DNA of 64,000 nt from Eulemur rufifrons (Eukaryota; Chordata; Mammalia; Primates; Lemuridae), in contig NC_090989.1 in assembly GCF_041146395.1 (NCBI RefSeq), forward strand, positions 286,675,343 to 286,739,342, given 5' to 3'. Shown one piece after another: positions 15,956 through 27,640 of this stretch. The position numbers were made by a program, and so were the translations under genes. Each line of letters starts with the position of its first letter. Within the stretch, counting starts at the first letter, position 1. Below the pieces are notes generated by a model, which did no database searches, was not told the origin of the DNA, and saw nothing but the letters and a program-made list of their open reading frames with translations.

Positions 15956-18900
15956 CCGACCAAGACTCATCTGTTGGTTGTCCAACATTCTCTAAACCCC
16001 AGGGGTGGGGACTGGCCTACAGAGCAGGGCTCATCTGTGGGCTGTGTCAGGTTCTCTAAGTCCCTAGAAAGGACTGACCTACAGAGCAGGGGTCATCTCT
16101 GGGCTATATCAGGTTCCCTAAATCCCTTGGGGTCTGGCCTACAAACCAGGGCTCAACTGTTGGGATGTCCCAGATTCCCTAAATCCCTGGGAGGGGGGGA
16201 ACCACAGGCCTCCAGACCAGGGTTCATCTGTGGGAAGTCCCAGGTTCCCTAAATGCTAGGAGGGCCTGGCCAATAGAACAGGGCTCATCTGTATGCTGTC
16301 CCAGGTTCCCTAAATGCTAGGAGGGCCTGGCCAATAGAACAGGGTTCATCTGTATGCTGTCCCAGGTTCCCTAAATCTTTGGGGGGACTGGCCTATAGAC
16401 CAGGCCTCATCGGATGGCTGTCCCACGTTTCCTAAATCCCGGGGGTGGGGGGTACTGGGTTACAAAGCAGGGCTCATCTGAGCGCTGTCCCAGGTTCCCT
16501 AAGTCCCTGGAAGGGACTGGTCTACAGACCAGAGCTTATCTCTGGGCAGTCCCAGGTTCCCAAAATCCCTGGGGACCTGGTCTCCAACCAGGGATCCTCT
16601 GTGGTCTGTCCAAGGTTCCCTAAATCACTGGGGGGGGACAGGCCTACAGACCAGGGTCATCTGTGGGCTGTCCCAGGTTGCCTAAATTCAAGGGGGGACA
16701 GGCCTACAGGCCAGGGCTCAGGTGTGGCCTGCCCCAGCTTGTGCAAACCCCTTGAGGACTGATTTACACACCAGGGTTCATCTGTGGGCTGGCCCAGCTC
16801 CCTAAATCCCTGGGGCAAACTGGCCTAAAGACCAGGGCTCATTTGTGGGATGTCCCAGGTTCCTTGAATCCCTTGGGTACTGGCATACACACCAGGGCTT
16901 AACTCTGGGACATCCCAGGTTCCCTAAATCCCTGGTGGGACTGGCATACAGAACAGGGCTCATCTTTGGGATGTCCCAGGTCTTTAAATACCTGAGGGGA
17001 CTGATCTACAAACCAGGGCTCCTCTGTGGGCTGTCCCAGGTCCCCTAAATCACTGAGGGGACTGGCCTACAGCCCAGGGCTCATCTGTGGGACGTCCCAG
17101 ATTCCCTAAACATCTGGGGAGGACAGGCCTATAAACCAGGGCTCATTTGTGGGACGTCCCAGGTTCCCTAAATCACAGGGGGGAACTGACATACAGACAA
17201 AGGCTCAACTGTGGGATGTCTCAGGTTGCCCAAATACCTTGGGGATTGATTTACAGACCACGGGTCATCTGTGGGCTCGCCCTGTGCCCAAACTCCCTGG
17301 GAAAGACTGGGCTACATACCAGGACTCACCTGAGGGGTGTCCCAGGTTCCCTAAATCTCTTGGGGGACTACCCTACAGATTACAGCTATTCCAGGTTCCC
17401 AAAATACCTGGGGGCCTGGCCTACAACCAGGGCACCTCTGTGGGATGTCCCAGGTTCCCTAAATCCCTGGGGGGTGACTTGTCTACACACCAAAGCTTAT
17501 CGGTCGGGTGTCCCAGGTTGCTGAAATCACTGTGGGACTGTCTACACACCAGGGCTCCTCTGTGGGCTGTCCCAGGTTCCCTAAATCCCAGGGGGTCTGC
17601 CCTACAGACCAGGGCCTATCTGTGGGATATCCCAGGTTCCCTGAATCCCTGGAGGGACTATCTATAGACCAGGGCTGCTTTGTGGGAATCCCAGGTTCCC
17701 TAAACCCCAGGGTAGACTGGTCTACAGACCAAGGCTCATCTATTGGGATGTCCCAGGTTCCCTGAATCCCTGGAGTACAGGCCTACAGATCAGGGCTCAA
17801 CTGCACGATGTCCCATGTCCCTTAAATCCCTCGGGAGACTGGCGTATACACAAGGGCTCATCTGTGGGATGTCCCAGGTTCCCTAAATCCCTGGGGTGGA
17901 CTGGCCTACAGACCAGGGCTCATCTGCAGGATGTCCCATGTTTTCTGAATTTCTTGGGGGACACGCCTATACACCAGGGCTCATCTATGGGATGTCCCAG
18001 GTCCTTAAACCCTTGGTGGACCGATCTAGAGACCAGGGCTCATCTATGGGCTGTCCCAGGTTCCCTAAATCCCTGTTGGGGAGTGGCCTACAAACCAGGG
18101 CTCATCTGTGGGCTGTACCAAGTTCCCTAAATGACTGAGGGGACTGGCCTAAAGATGAGGGCTCATCTGTGGAATGTCTCAGGATCCCTAAATCCCTTGG
18201 GGGAACTAGCCTACAAAACAGACTCATCTTTGGCCTGCCCCTGGGTCCCTAAATCCCAGAGGGGGAGTGGCCTATAAACCAGGGCTCATCTGGGTGATGT
18301 ACCAGGTTCCCAAATAGCAAGGGGAGACTGGCATACAGACAACGGCTCAACTGTGGGATGTCCCAGGTTGCCCAAATACCTTGGGGAACTGATTTACAGA
18401 CCAGGGCTCACCTGTGGGCTGGCCCAGTGCCATAAATCCCTAGGAAAGACTGGGATACAGACCAGGGCTCATCTGAGGGATGTCCCAGGTTCTATAAATA
18501 CCAGGGGGGACTAGCCTACAGACCAGAGCTGTCCCAGGTTCCCTAAATCCCTGGGGTGACTGTTCTAGAGACCAGGGCTAAACTGTGGGGTGTCCCAGAT
18601 TGCCAAAATCTCTGGGGGGGGGGGGTTTGTCTACAGACCAGGGCTCATCTCCGGGCTCTGCCAAGTTACTTAAATACCTGGGGGGACTGGGCTACAAAGC
18701 AGGGATCATTTGTGGGATGTCCCATCTTCCCTAAATCCCTTGAGGGACTGGTCTATAGACAATTGCTCATCTGTGGGCTGTCCAACCTTCCCTAAATCCC
18801 AGGGGTGGAAACTGGCCTACAGACCAGGGCTCATCTGTGGGCTGTCCTAGCTTCCCTAAGTCCCTGGAGGAACTGGCCTACAGACCAGGGCTTATCTCTA

Positions 18901-19870
18901 GGCTGTACCAGGTTCCCTAAATCCCTGGGGGGACTAGCCGACAGACCAAGCTGATCTGTGGAATATCCCAGGCTACCTAAATCCCTTGAGGTCTGGCCTA
19001 CAGAGCAGGGCTCATCTGTTGGAATGTACCAGATTCACTAAATCCCTGTGGGGGACACGCTCCCAGACCAGGGCTCATTTGTGCGATGTTCCAGGTTCCC
19101 TAAATCCCTGGGTGGGACAGGCTTCTAGACAAGGGTTCATCTGTGGGCTGTCCCAGGTTACCTAAATCCTTGGGGTGTCTGGCTTTCAGACCAGGGCTCA
19201 TCTGTGGGCTGTCGAGGTTCCCTAAGTCCCTGAGTGGGACTGGACTTCAGACCAGGGCTCATCTGTGACCTATCACAGATTCCCTAAATCCCTGGGGAGA
19301 CTGGTCAATAGACCAGGGCTCATCTGTGCTGTGTCCCTGGTTGCCGAAATCCCTGGGGGACTGTCTACAGCCCAGGGCTCATGTATGGGCTGTCCAAACT
19401 TCCCTAAATCCTAGGGGTGGGGAAACTGGCCTACAGAGAAAGGGCTCAACTGTGGGCTGTCCCAGGTTCCCAAAGTCCCTAGTCAGGATGAGCCTACAGA
19501 CCAGGGCTCATCTGTAGGCTGTACCAGGTTCCCTAAATCCCTGGGGGGACTAGCCTGCACACCAGTACTCATCTGAGGGATGTCCCAGGCTCCCTAAATC
19601 CCTTGGGGGTAGGTCTACACTCCAGGGTTCATCTGTGGGCTGTCCCAGTTTCCCTAAATCCCTGGAGGGACCGGCCTACAGACCAGAGCTCATCTCTAGG
19701 CTGTCCGAGGTTCCCTAAATCCCTGGGGGGACTGGCCTACAGACCAGGGCTCATCTGTGGGATGTATCAGGTTTCCTAAATCACCCTGGAAGAACTGGCC
19801 CACGGATCGGGGCTCATGTGTAGGATGTCCCAGTTTGCCTAAATACCTGGGGTGCCTGGACTACAGACCA
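15956..19870 (+). repeat. minisatellite array 1, ~60-bp unit, roughly 65 copies
   Basis: The unit reads 'actggcctacagaccaggg', 'ctcatctgtgggatgtccc', 'aggttccctaaatccctgggggg' in order, about 60 bases, repeated for 3.9 kb with 10-25% divergence between units. The segment CCCAGG...CCTGGG in each unit can form a short hairpin, and many units contain the decamer GGGATGTCCC. Unit length drifts by one or a few bases, so open frames crossing it (up to 172 codons) are chance. The same unit reappears at 25.06-25.81 kb. Confidence 0.97.
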
Positions 19871-19877
19871 CAGATCT

Positions 19878-20636
19878 TTTGGGGACTCTCCCAGGAGTCC
19901 CAATTTGTGCGAGATTGTGACAGCTACTTAGGTTACCTTAGTGCATGTCTTTCTTCCTTTTCTGTAAGAGATCAGGATCTCGCTGGGCAGGGCATCTAAG
20001 AAGGCTTTTTCTCCCTGGCTCCTGCACATCCCAGGGTGGGGACAGGACTAAGTGATGAGCAGAGGGCCGCTAGAATTCCTGGGCTGACCTGGAAGGGAGG
20101 AGCAGCCGTTACCCGTCTCTTCCTTGTTATCAGGTGTGGAGCCTGTGTGTGATGGCCGGAGCCCCTGCTGCTGCTGTGGGCCAGGAGGCGGTTCCAGCGG
20201 GAGCTGTGGGAGCTAGGAGGAAGGCGGCAGGACATCGGGGTTGGCTCTCCCTGCCCACACAGGGTACCTCAGTCATTTCTGGACACATAGAGTCTCCTGT
20301 CTTCCACCCTAAAGTCTCACTCCTCTGAGCTCCCCTGAGCTCGTCCGTCGGGAATGTGGCTACATCTACCCTATGTTCTGTACTGAGGGAGGTGAGTTGC
20401 GTTCAAAACCTCAAAAACTGTAGGTAGAAGGGCTCCTTTCCTGTTTTGTAGGGAAGGGTCTTCCCCAAACTTTACTTGAATTCACAAGAGCAACCTGCAC
20501 CCAGCCCCAGGCCCGTGCCAACCTCACAGAGTCCTGTGTCGCTACAGGCGGCCTGGGCAGGGGAGCGGCCCAGGATGTGCAAGGGGGCACACCCCATGGT
20601 TCAGAGTGGGGCCCCCTCCTCCCGGTCACTCCCTGA
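19878..20636 (+). repeat. duplicated block E1
   Basis: This block follows the 60-bp array and is closely repeated at 25808-27256 in the same orientation, again directly after a 60-bp array. It is free of Alus, whereas the second copy contains a nested Alu pair at 'cctcaaaaact'. E1 therefore preserves the empty target site near 20407-20420. A 58-codon frame kept in both copies is listed separately. Confidence 0.93.
20152..20328 (+). CDS. candidate 58-aa micro-ORF, copy in E1
   Basis: This is a speculative frame. It begins MAGAPAAAVGQE, in a strong Kozak context (G at -3 and +4), and ends at a TGA. The duplicate block E2 keeps a frame of identical length at 26082-26258 with the same start and stop. 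By my hand alignment the copies differ at about 19 of 177 bases, about 10 synonymous and 9 non-synonymous, giving 8 amino-acid changes and no indel. That pattern leans towards constraint, but the numbers are small. I recognise no domain, no splice sites and no homologue. The antisense 79-codon frame is also open in both copies but differs at about 23 residues, so the plus strand is the better candidate. Confidence 0.2.
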   Translation: MAGAPAAAVGQEAVPAGAVGARRKAAGHRGWLSLPTQGTSVISGHIESPVFHPKVSLL

Positions 20637-20649
20637 CAGACACCAGCAA

Positions 20650-20812
20650 CTGTGCCTGTGCAGACTCTGCACCGAGGTCGCAGGTCACAGGGCGTCCTCA
20701 CAGACTCCACCAACTGTGACTGCTCAGAGTCCCGGCCAGGGTCACAGGTCGTCCTGACAGAAGGAACTGCACCTGCTCAGAGTCCACGCCCAGGTCACAG
20801 GTTGTCCGAAAT
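20650..20812. repeat. three-copy VNTR, ~56-bp unit
   Basis: Three units each contain 'gtcacaggtcgtcc' or similar text followed by a 'ctgctcagagtcc' type segment, at about 20650, 20702 and 20758. The array ends exactly where segment A begins, so it may mark a duplication breakpoint. Confidence 0.75.
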
Positions 20813-20814
20813 TC

Positions 20815-22440
20815 AAATTCCAACGACAATGACACACCCACTCACACACACTAGAAAGGCTACTGTTAAAAAAAAATTAAAGATATCTGTTGGCAAGGAT
20901 ACAGAAAACCTGGATACCCTTTAACAGTGCTTGTAGAAATATAATAATGGTACAGGCTGTGTGTAAACTATTTGAATCTTCCCTCAAAAATTTACATGCA
21001 GAATTCCCACAGCTCAACAATTCCATTCCAAGGTACATACTCCAAAGATTAGAAAACAAGTGTTCAAACAAGAACTTGTACATGAATATTTATAGCAGCC
21101 CCATTCACAATAGCTGAAAGGTGCAATCAACCCAAATGTCCACCAATAGATGGATGGATAAGGAAAATTCGGTATATCATAACCTGATATATTATTCAGC
21201 CATAAAAAGGAAAGAGAAAACTGAAATGGAGCAGTTGTTATGGAACACAATATGGCAGTACCTCAAAAATTAAGCATGGAATTCACTTACAACACAGTGA
21301 TTCCACTCCTGGGTATATACTGAAAAGAACTGAAACCAGGGACTTGAACACCCACGTTCATGGCAGCATAATTCACTGTGCCAAAAGGTGGAAGCAACAC
21401 AAGTGTCCACTGACAGATGAGTAGATAAATAAAATGTGGTCCATCCACACAATGAAATATAATTCAGCCTTAAAAATGAGGAAATTCTGACATAGGTAAC
21501 AACATCGTGCTAAGATAAACAACCCAGGCACACAACGACAAATAGAGTGTGCTCTACTTATGAGGTAGCTGGAGTAGTTTCCAGGGGCTGGGGGAAGAGA
21601 AAATACGAAGTGGGTGTTCAACGAGTACAGGTTCCACTTGGGGAAGATGAAAGCAATTCTGGAGACGGGTGGTGGTGATGGTTCCACAGCAACGTGCACG
21701 TGGTTCGAGCCACTGCAGTGGGCACTTAAGAACGGTGAATGCTGTGTGTATTGAATCATACAGGAAAAAGGCATGAAGTACTGATGTATATCACAACACG
21801 GATGAGCCTTGAAAACGTCCTAAGTGAAAGAAACCAGGCACAAAAGGCCACATATTATATGAGTCCATTTGTATGAAATGTCCAGAGCAGGCAAATCCAC
21901 AGCGATGAAATGCAGATTAGTGCTTGCTGGGAACTTGGGGGACAGGGAAACGAAAGTGACTTCGTAACGGGCTTCGAGTTTCCTTCAGAGGAAGAAGAAA
22001 AACATCTGGCACTATTAATAAATAGATGGTTGCACAACACGGGCAATGTCCGACACTCCATTGAATTATATATTCACAAGTGGTAAAAACGGTGAAATTT
22101 GAAAAGGTGCTTTCAGATATTTATATACACTGTCATAATATGGACTAGGACTTTATCACTTAACTATATCGATTGGTGATGTAAACATCAGTGTGCAAAC
22201 CTGAGATACCTTGCAACCGGTGTGCACACACATGGCTAGAGAATCACAGTAAGGTAACATGTGGTTCAGTAAACTCTTATGAAATGTCCATGATCAATTG
22301 GGCCATTTGCCTTTCATTTGGCAGTGAGATTTAATTTTTATTTACTAATTATCCCAAATATAAACTCTGTGTTTAGCTACTATTTAATTGCTTTATATAT
22401 AAATCAAAGGTGATTCTTACACATGATATATAAAATAATA
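20815..22440 (+). mobile_element. L1 3' remnant within segment A
   Basis: The plus strand reads as an L1M-type 3' end: 'gcagccccattcacaatagc', 'caacccaaatgtccacca', 'tattattcagccataaaaag', 'acacaatgaaatataattcag' and 'gaatcatacaggaaaaagg'. Two 3' ends appear in series. The same sequence lies on the minus strand of segments B and C. It is broken by many stops. Confidence 0.85.
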
Positions 22441-22455
22441 ATTTTTTGGGGGGGG

Positions 22456-22790
22456 GACAGGAGCCGTGGCTCACGCTTATAATCCTACACTCTGGGAGGC
22501 CAAAGTGGGCGGATCGTTTGAGCTAAGGAGTTCCGGACGGGCCTGAGCAAGAGTGAGACACCATCTCTACTAAAAATAGAAAAGACTAGCTGGACAATTG
22601 AAAATACATAGAAAAAATTAGCCGAGTATGGGAGCACATGCCTGTAGTCCCAGATACTCGGGAGGCTGAGGCAGAAGGACGGCTTGAGCCCAGGAGATTG
22701 AGGTTGCCATGAGCTAGGCTGATGCGATGGCACTCCAGCCCGGGCAACACAGTGAGACCCTGTCTCAAAAGAAAGAAAGAAAAAAAGAAT
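22456..22790 (+). mobile_element. Alu shared by segments A and B, absent from C
   Basis: It begins at 'acaggagccgtggctcacg' (head diverged after a G run) and ends in an A-rich 'gaaagaaagaaaaaaag' tail. Segment B has an Alu at the same position (33553-33883), next to the same 'cttttgaaaaatcacat' flank. Segment C reads through the site without it. Confidence 0.9.
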
Positions 22791-22949
22791 TTTTTTTGTC
22801 TTTTGAAAAATCACATCACCCACTTTTTCTACTCTTAGATATGACAAACTGTTGTGACTTTAAGGGTCTAGCTGGGCAGAGCCTTAGAAAAGCTGCTAAG
22901 GGTGTCCACTGTGTGGACAGGTTGCCGGAACCCTAATAAAAGCCCCGAG

Positions 22950-24060
22950 ACACCAACAGCCTGCTGTGCAGCTGACAATGACAGCAGAGTAGACCGCAGG
23001 CAGCTGGGGGGGACCCCACGGGACAGGGGAGCAGGCAGGACCGCGCGGGGTCTGCAGGCCGTGGCGAGTCCCGTGCTGCTCAGGAGGAAGCGCCGCCCAC
23101 ACCCGCCTGGAGTCATCTCTGCCCTTTAGATCTGCCAAGGCGGGAAACTGAGGGACAGTCTCGGAAACGGTTCCGGGAAAAGAAAACTGGAACCGGAGGG
23201 AAAGACACATTTTCCTCCCAGTTGGGGAAGGCGGAGAAGCGGGCCTGGGGCTGGGACGGTCGGGGACGAAGGTGTTAACGGTGCTGACCTGGGAGCGTGT
23301 GGCTGCTGCGAAACACACGGCGAAACACACGGGAGGACTTTCCGTGGCGTCGCAGACCTCACACGGCAAGGACGACGGGGACTCTGAAGGCGGGACACAG
23401 GGACTTTGCCCTGCCATGCCACGTTCCCTGGAAGGACGGAACTGCTGTAAGGAAACTAGGTTTGTGAACAACCTGAACACCCGGCCAGTGACGCAGAGAG
23501 GACAGCGACCTCCCTCACAGAGGCTGAGCCAGACCCACGTCCAGCTCAGAGGCTGCTACCCCATTGGGGTGGAGAGGCCACCGCGTGGACGTCACACCCG
23601 TGGCCACCACGTCCTGGGCGTGGGGGACCTCGGTGGGGTGGAGACTGCGGGGGCCCCGTGTCCACATGTCCCCACGGAGCCCCTCCCGGGTCTCTGAGGA
23701 CCGGCCGCCCCTCAGCAGGCGGCTGCGCACGGGAAGGCGGTGCCCGCGGGGCTCGGAAGGGAAGGTCGCACTCACCCTCGGGGCCTCGCGTCTCAGGGCG
23801 GACGAGGAGGTCGCGGTCGCTTCGGGTCTGAGGCCAGGCCGGCGGGCGGCATGGAGGCGGCGCCTGCGGGGCGACGCTAACGTGGCGGCACCGCGTCCTC
23901 TCACGCCGCGGGCAAAGCCGCTGCGGGACATGAAGGGAGCTGCGCCCTCTGGTGGCCCGCGCCAGCACTGCAGCCCTCGCTGCTCATCGGGGCGGGGACG
24001 GCGGCGCCAGGGAGCCCTCCTGGCCTTGCAGGAGAGCCAGTGAGACTCCGAGTTCAGCCT
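22950..24060. promoter_or_regulatory. CpG-rich region of segment A, putative promoter-like
   Basis: GC content and CpG density rise sharply, most strongly at 23560-24020. An 'aataaaagccccgaga' element at about 22936, which could be a TATA-like box or a polyadenylation signal, is kept in all three copies A, B and C. An ATG in a good context (gcggcATGG, about 23851) opens only a few codons. Open frames here (up to 194 codons, both strands) look like chance in GC-rich DNA. No gene name is recognised. Confidence 0.4.
23942..23955 (-). promoter_or_regulatory. CTCF-type motif in segment A
   Basis: GCGCCCTCTGGTGG is a full match to the reverse of the published CTCF core CCASYAGRKGGCRS, so the motif reads on the minus strand. 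The inverted copy B carries the matching motif on the plus strand. Binding is not shown by sequence alone. Confidence 0.55.
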
Positions 24061-24239
24061 CTCCGGAGCCAGGATCTGGAAATGGAAAGTCAGATGGGCT
24101 CACTGTCCTGTGTCTTTCAGAGAAACGGGGAGGGAGGGAACAATAAAGGGGAAAACATATGGAATGAAATAAGTGTAGCTATAAGCTTTACAACTGACAT
24201 CAAGATTCATTCAAAACCATCCTCACACTTCAACTGCAA

Positions 24240-24840
24240 TGCAAAACTTTAAAGATTCAGGGAAGAAACAAAGAAGAAAATTGACGTGGCCTTGGGTTTG
24301 GTGATGGGTGTTAACACACAACAACAAAAAGAATCTGATCCACAACAGAAAAAGAATACCATGGCTGTTATAACGTTCAATATCCATCCTCTGTGAAAGA
24401 CCCAATTCAGAGAATAAAAAGACAAGCCACAGAATGATAAGAAATATGTGCAAAATACATACCGGAGGAACAATTCACATTCTACATATAAAAAGAAGTC
24501 TTAAAACTCAACAGTAAGAAGACAAACTCCTCGATTAAAAAGGGGTACAGATCTCAACACACACGTGACCAAAGAACATATATAGATGGCAGATAATCAT
24601 ACAAAAGGATGCTCAGCATCATATATCGTTAGGGAAGAGCAGATTACCACAGCAATGAGATACCACAGCACACCTGCTAGAATGACTAAACTCTTTAAAA
24701 ACACACACACACACACACACAAAAAGAACAAACCACTGCTGGAGGAAAAGCAGGAATTCTCATTCATTGCTGGGAGAATGCATCATGGTACACAGTCACT
24801 CTGGAAGACAGCCTAGAAGACTAGAATATGCCACCCCGAG
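24240..24840 (+). mobile_element. L1 ORF2 3' remnant
   Basis: Plus-strand text includes 'cttaaaactcaacagtaag', 'aaaaaggggtacagatct', 'ggatgctcagcatcatat', 'caatgagataccac' and 'ctggaagacagcctagaag', typical of the L1 ORF2 C-terminal region. A (CA)n run lies at about 24699-24720. It is broken by stops. Confidence 0.8.
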
Positions 24841-24844
24841 ATAT

Positions 24845-25052
24845 AGCTCTTTTTCTTGTTGTTATTGTTTTGGACAGGGTCTCTGTGACCCAGGCGGGAG
24901 TGCAGTGGCACGAACACAGATCACTGCCACCTTGAACTTCCATGCTGGAGCGATCCTCAGCCTCCCAAGTAGCTGGGACTACAGGCATGAGCCACCATTG
25001 CCAAATAATTTCTTATGTGTTTGTACAGATGGGTCCTTGCTATATTGCCCAA
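24845..25052 (-). mobile_element. partial Alu, paired with the copy at 39.25-39.51 kb
   Basis: This is antisense Alu text missing its 5' arm; it joins the 60-bp array at 25052. It shares unusual variants with the Alu at 39255-39511 ('cacgaacacagatcactgcc', 'tgccaaataattt', 'gtacagatgggtcct'), so the two look like copies of one element in opposite orientation rather than independent insertions. Confidence 0.8.
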
Positions 25053-25807
25053 GGGTGACTGGCATACAGACCAGGGCTCATCTGTGGGATGTCCCAGATT
25101 CTCTAAATGTCAGGGAGGGACTGGCCTACAGACCAAGGCTCAACTGTAGGAAGTCCCAGGTTCCCTAAATCACAGGATGGGAGGGCCTACAGACCAAGGC
25201 TCAACTGTGGGAAGTCCCAGGTTCCCTAAATCCCCGGGGAAACTGGCCTACACAGCAGGGCTCATCTGTGGGATGTCCCAGGTTCTCTAAGTCACAGGAT
25301 GGGAGGGCCTACAGACCAAGGCTCAACTGTGGGACATCCCAGGTTCCCTAAATCCCTGGGGGCATGAGTCTACAGACCAGGGATCATCTCTAGGCTGTCC
25401 CATATTCCCTAAATCCTTGGGGGGGGCGGGAATCACCTGCACATCAGAGCTCATCGCGGTTCCCTGAATCCCTTGGGGGACTGTCTGTATTCCAGGAGTC
25501 ATTTTTGGGATGTCCCAGGTTCCCTAAATCACTGGGGGGACTGGCCTGTAGACCAGGGCTCATCTGTGGGCTGTACCAGGTTCCCTTAATCCCTGAGAGG
25601 TGTAGCCTACAGCCCAGAGCTCATCTGTGAGATGTCCCAGGCTCCCTAAATCCTTTGGGAGACTGGCCTACAAACTGGGGCTCATCTGTTGAGTTGTCCC
25701 AGATTCCCTAAATCCCTGGCGGGGACAGGCCTGCAGACCAGGGCTCATTTGTGTGATGTCCCTGGTTCCCTAAATCCCAGGGGGGAGTGGCCTACACACA
25801 ACAGATC
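25053..25807 (+). repeat. minisatellite array 2, ~60-bp unit, about 12 copies
   Basis: It has the same unit as array 1 (15.96-19.87 kb), joined directly to a partial Alu on the left and to block E2 on the right. It is much shorter than array 1. A sub-block with 'cacaggatgggagggcctac' recurs twice (about 25171 and 25293), showing local duplication. Confidence 0.95.
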
Positions 25808-26081
25808 ATCTTGTGGCTCTCCCAGGAGTCCCATGGGTTGGCGGGTGTAACAGCCGCTTAGCTTACCTTAATTCATGTCTTTCTTCCTTTTCTGTAAGAG
25901 GTCAGGAACTTGCTGGGCAGGACATCTAAAAAGGCTTTTTCTCCCAGGCTCCTGCACATCCCAGGGTGGGTACAGGACTAAGTGGTGAGCAGGGGGCCCC
26001 TGGAATTCCTGGGCAGATCTGGAAGGAAGGAGCAGCCATTCCCCATCTCTTCCTCCTACACACATGTAGAGCATGTGTGTG

Positions 26082-26258
26082 ATGGCTGGAGCCCCTGCTG
26101 CTGCTGTGGGCCAGGAGGCGGTTCCTGCAGGAGCTGTAGGTGACAGGAGGAAGGCGGCAGGACACCAGGGTTGGCTCTCTCTGCCCACACAGTGTGCCTC
26201 AGTCATTTCTGGACACATCCAGGCTCCTGTCTCCCACCCTGAAGTCTCACTTCTATGA
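26082..26258 (+). CDS. candidate 58-aa micro-ORF, copy in E2
   Basis: This frame has the same length and position as that in E1, starting MAGAPAAAVGQE in a strong Kozak context (G at -3 and +4) and ending at TGA. It has 8 residue changes against the E1 frame and no frameshift. Here two upstream codons add an earlier ATG (MCV). No domain, signal peptide or membrane segment is apparent. It could equally be the coding-like echo of a recent duplication. Confidence 0.2.
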   Translation: MAGAPAAAVGQEAVPAGAVGDRRKAAGHQGWLSLPTQCASVISGHIQAPVSHPEVSLL

Positions 26259-26343
26259 GCTCCCCTGAGCTCGCCCATGTGTAATGTGGGTACATCTACC
26301 CTATGTGCTGTACTGAGGGGGATGAGTTGCATTAAAAACCTCA

Positions 26344-27032
<689 letters not shown>

Positions 27033-27239
27033 CCTCAAAAACTGTAGGTAAAAGGGCTCCTCTCCTGTTTTGTATCCAAGTGTCTTCCCCAAACTTCACT
27101 TGAATTCAGAAGAGCAACCTGCAGGCAGCCCCTGGCCCCTCCCCACCTCACAGAGTCTTGCAGGGGCCCTTGGCAAGGGAGCCGCCTGGGATGTGCAAGG
27201 GGTGTGCACCCCACTGGCTGAGAGTGGGGCTGTCTGCCT

Positions 27240-27640
27240 CCTGGTCACTCCCTCCGTGCCACCCCCCCCTCCCTACAGCTTCCCCACCTCCTGTAACCCC
27301 CACCTCTGGCCCTCCCTAGAGCTTCTCCCTACCCCACACACCTGGTCCCCTCCTACCCCCTGCCCAGTCACTCCCTCCCACCCACCCCCCTCCCTACTGC
27401 TTCCCCACCTCCCGGAACCCCCACCTCCAGCTCTCCCTACAGCTCTCCCCCACCCTGCCCACCTTGTGCCACGGGCCTCTACCCAGTCAGTCCCTGGGGG
27501 CCACCCCCCACCACCCCGCACAGCTGGTCATTCCTGCCCTGCCCAGCCACGCCCCTCCAGGACCCCTTCCACCCCCTCCCTTCCTACCGCTCCCTCCCCG
27601 CCACCCCGCAGCCCTCCTTACCGTCCCCTCCCTCATCCCT
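27240..27640. repeat. C/pyrimidine-rich tract with tandem structure
   Basis: This 0.4-kb stretch is dominated by C and T on the plus strand, with repeated phrases such as 'gcttccccacctcc' and 'gtcactccctccca'. The G-rich minus strand could form G-quadruplexes and the C-rich strand i-motifs. Frames of 192-237 codons crossing it are proline-rich and look like base-composition artefacts. Confidence 0.75.

Larger units (their letters stand above)
20813..24137 (-). repeat. low-copy repeat segment A (inverted relative to B and C)
   Basis: The reverse complement of this segment matches 32765-35563 (segment B) and, more distantly, 56705-59640 (segment C). It holds L1 sequence, an Alu shared with B, a conserved 'aataaaagcccc' stretch near 22936 and a CpG-rich half with a CTCF-type motif. 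Relative to C it lacks about 0.2 kb (C 57510-57720). Relative to B it retains about 0.55 kb (roughly 23020-23568) that B has lost. Confidence 0.92.

Noticed and set aside
15078..19999. Repeated peptides such as GCPRFPKSLGG across the minisatellites
   Set aside because: Unit lengths vary, so the frame changes repeatedly; there is no start, splice or homology support.
19996..20235. 79-codon antisense frame kept in E1 and E2
   Set aside because: It differs at about 23 of 79 residues, much more than the plus-strand frame, so it looks like a shadow.
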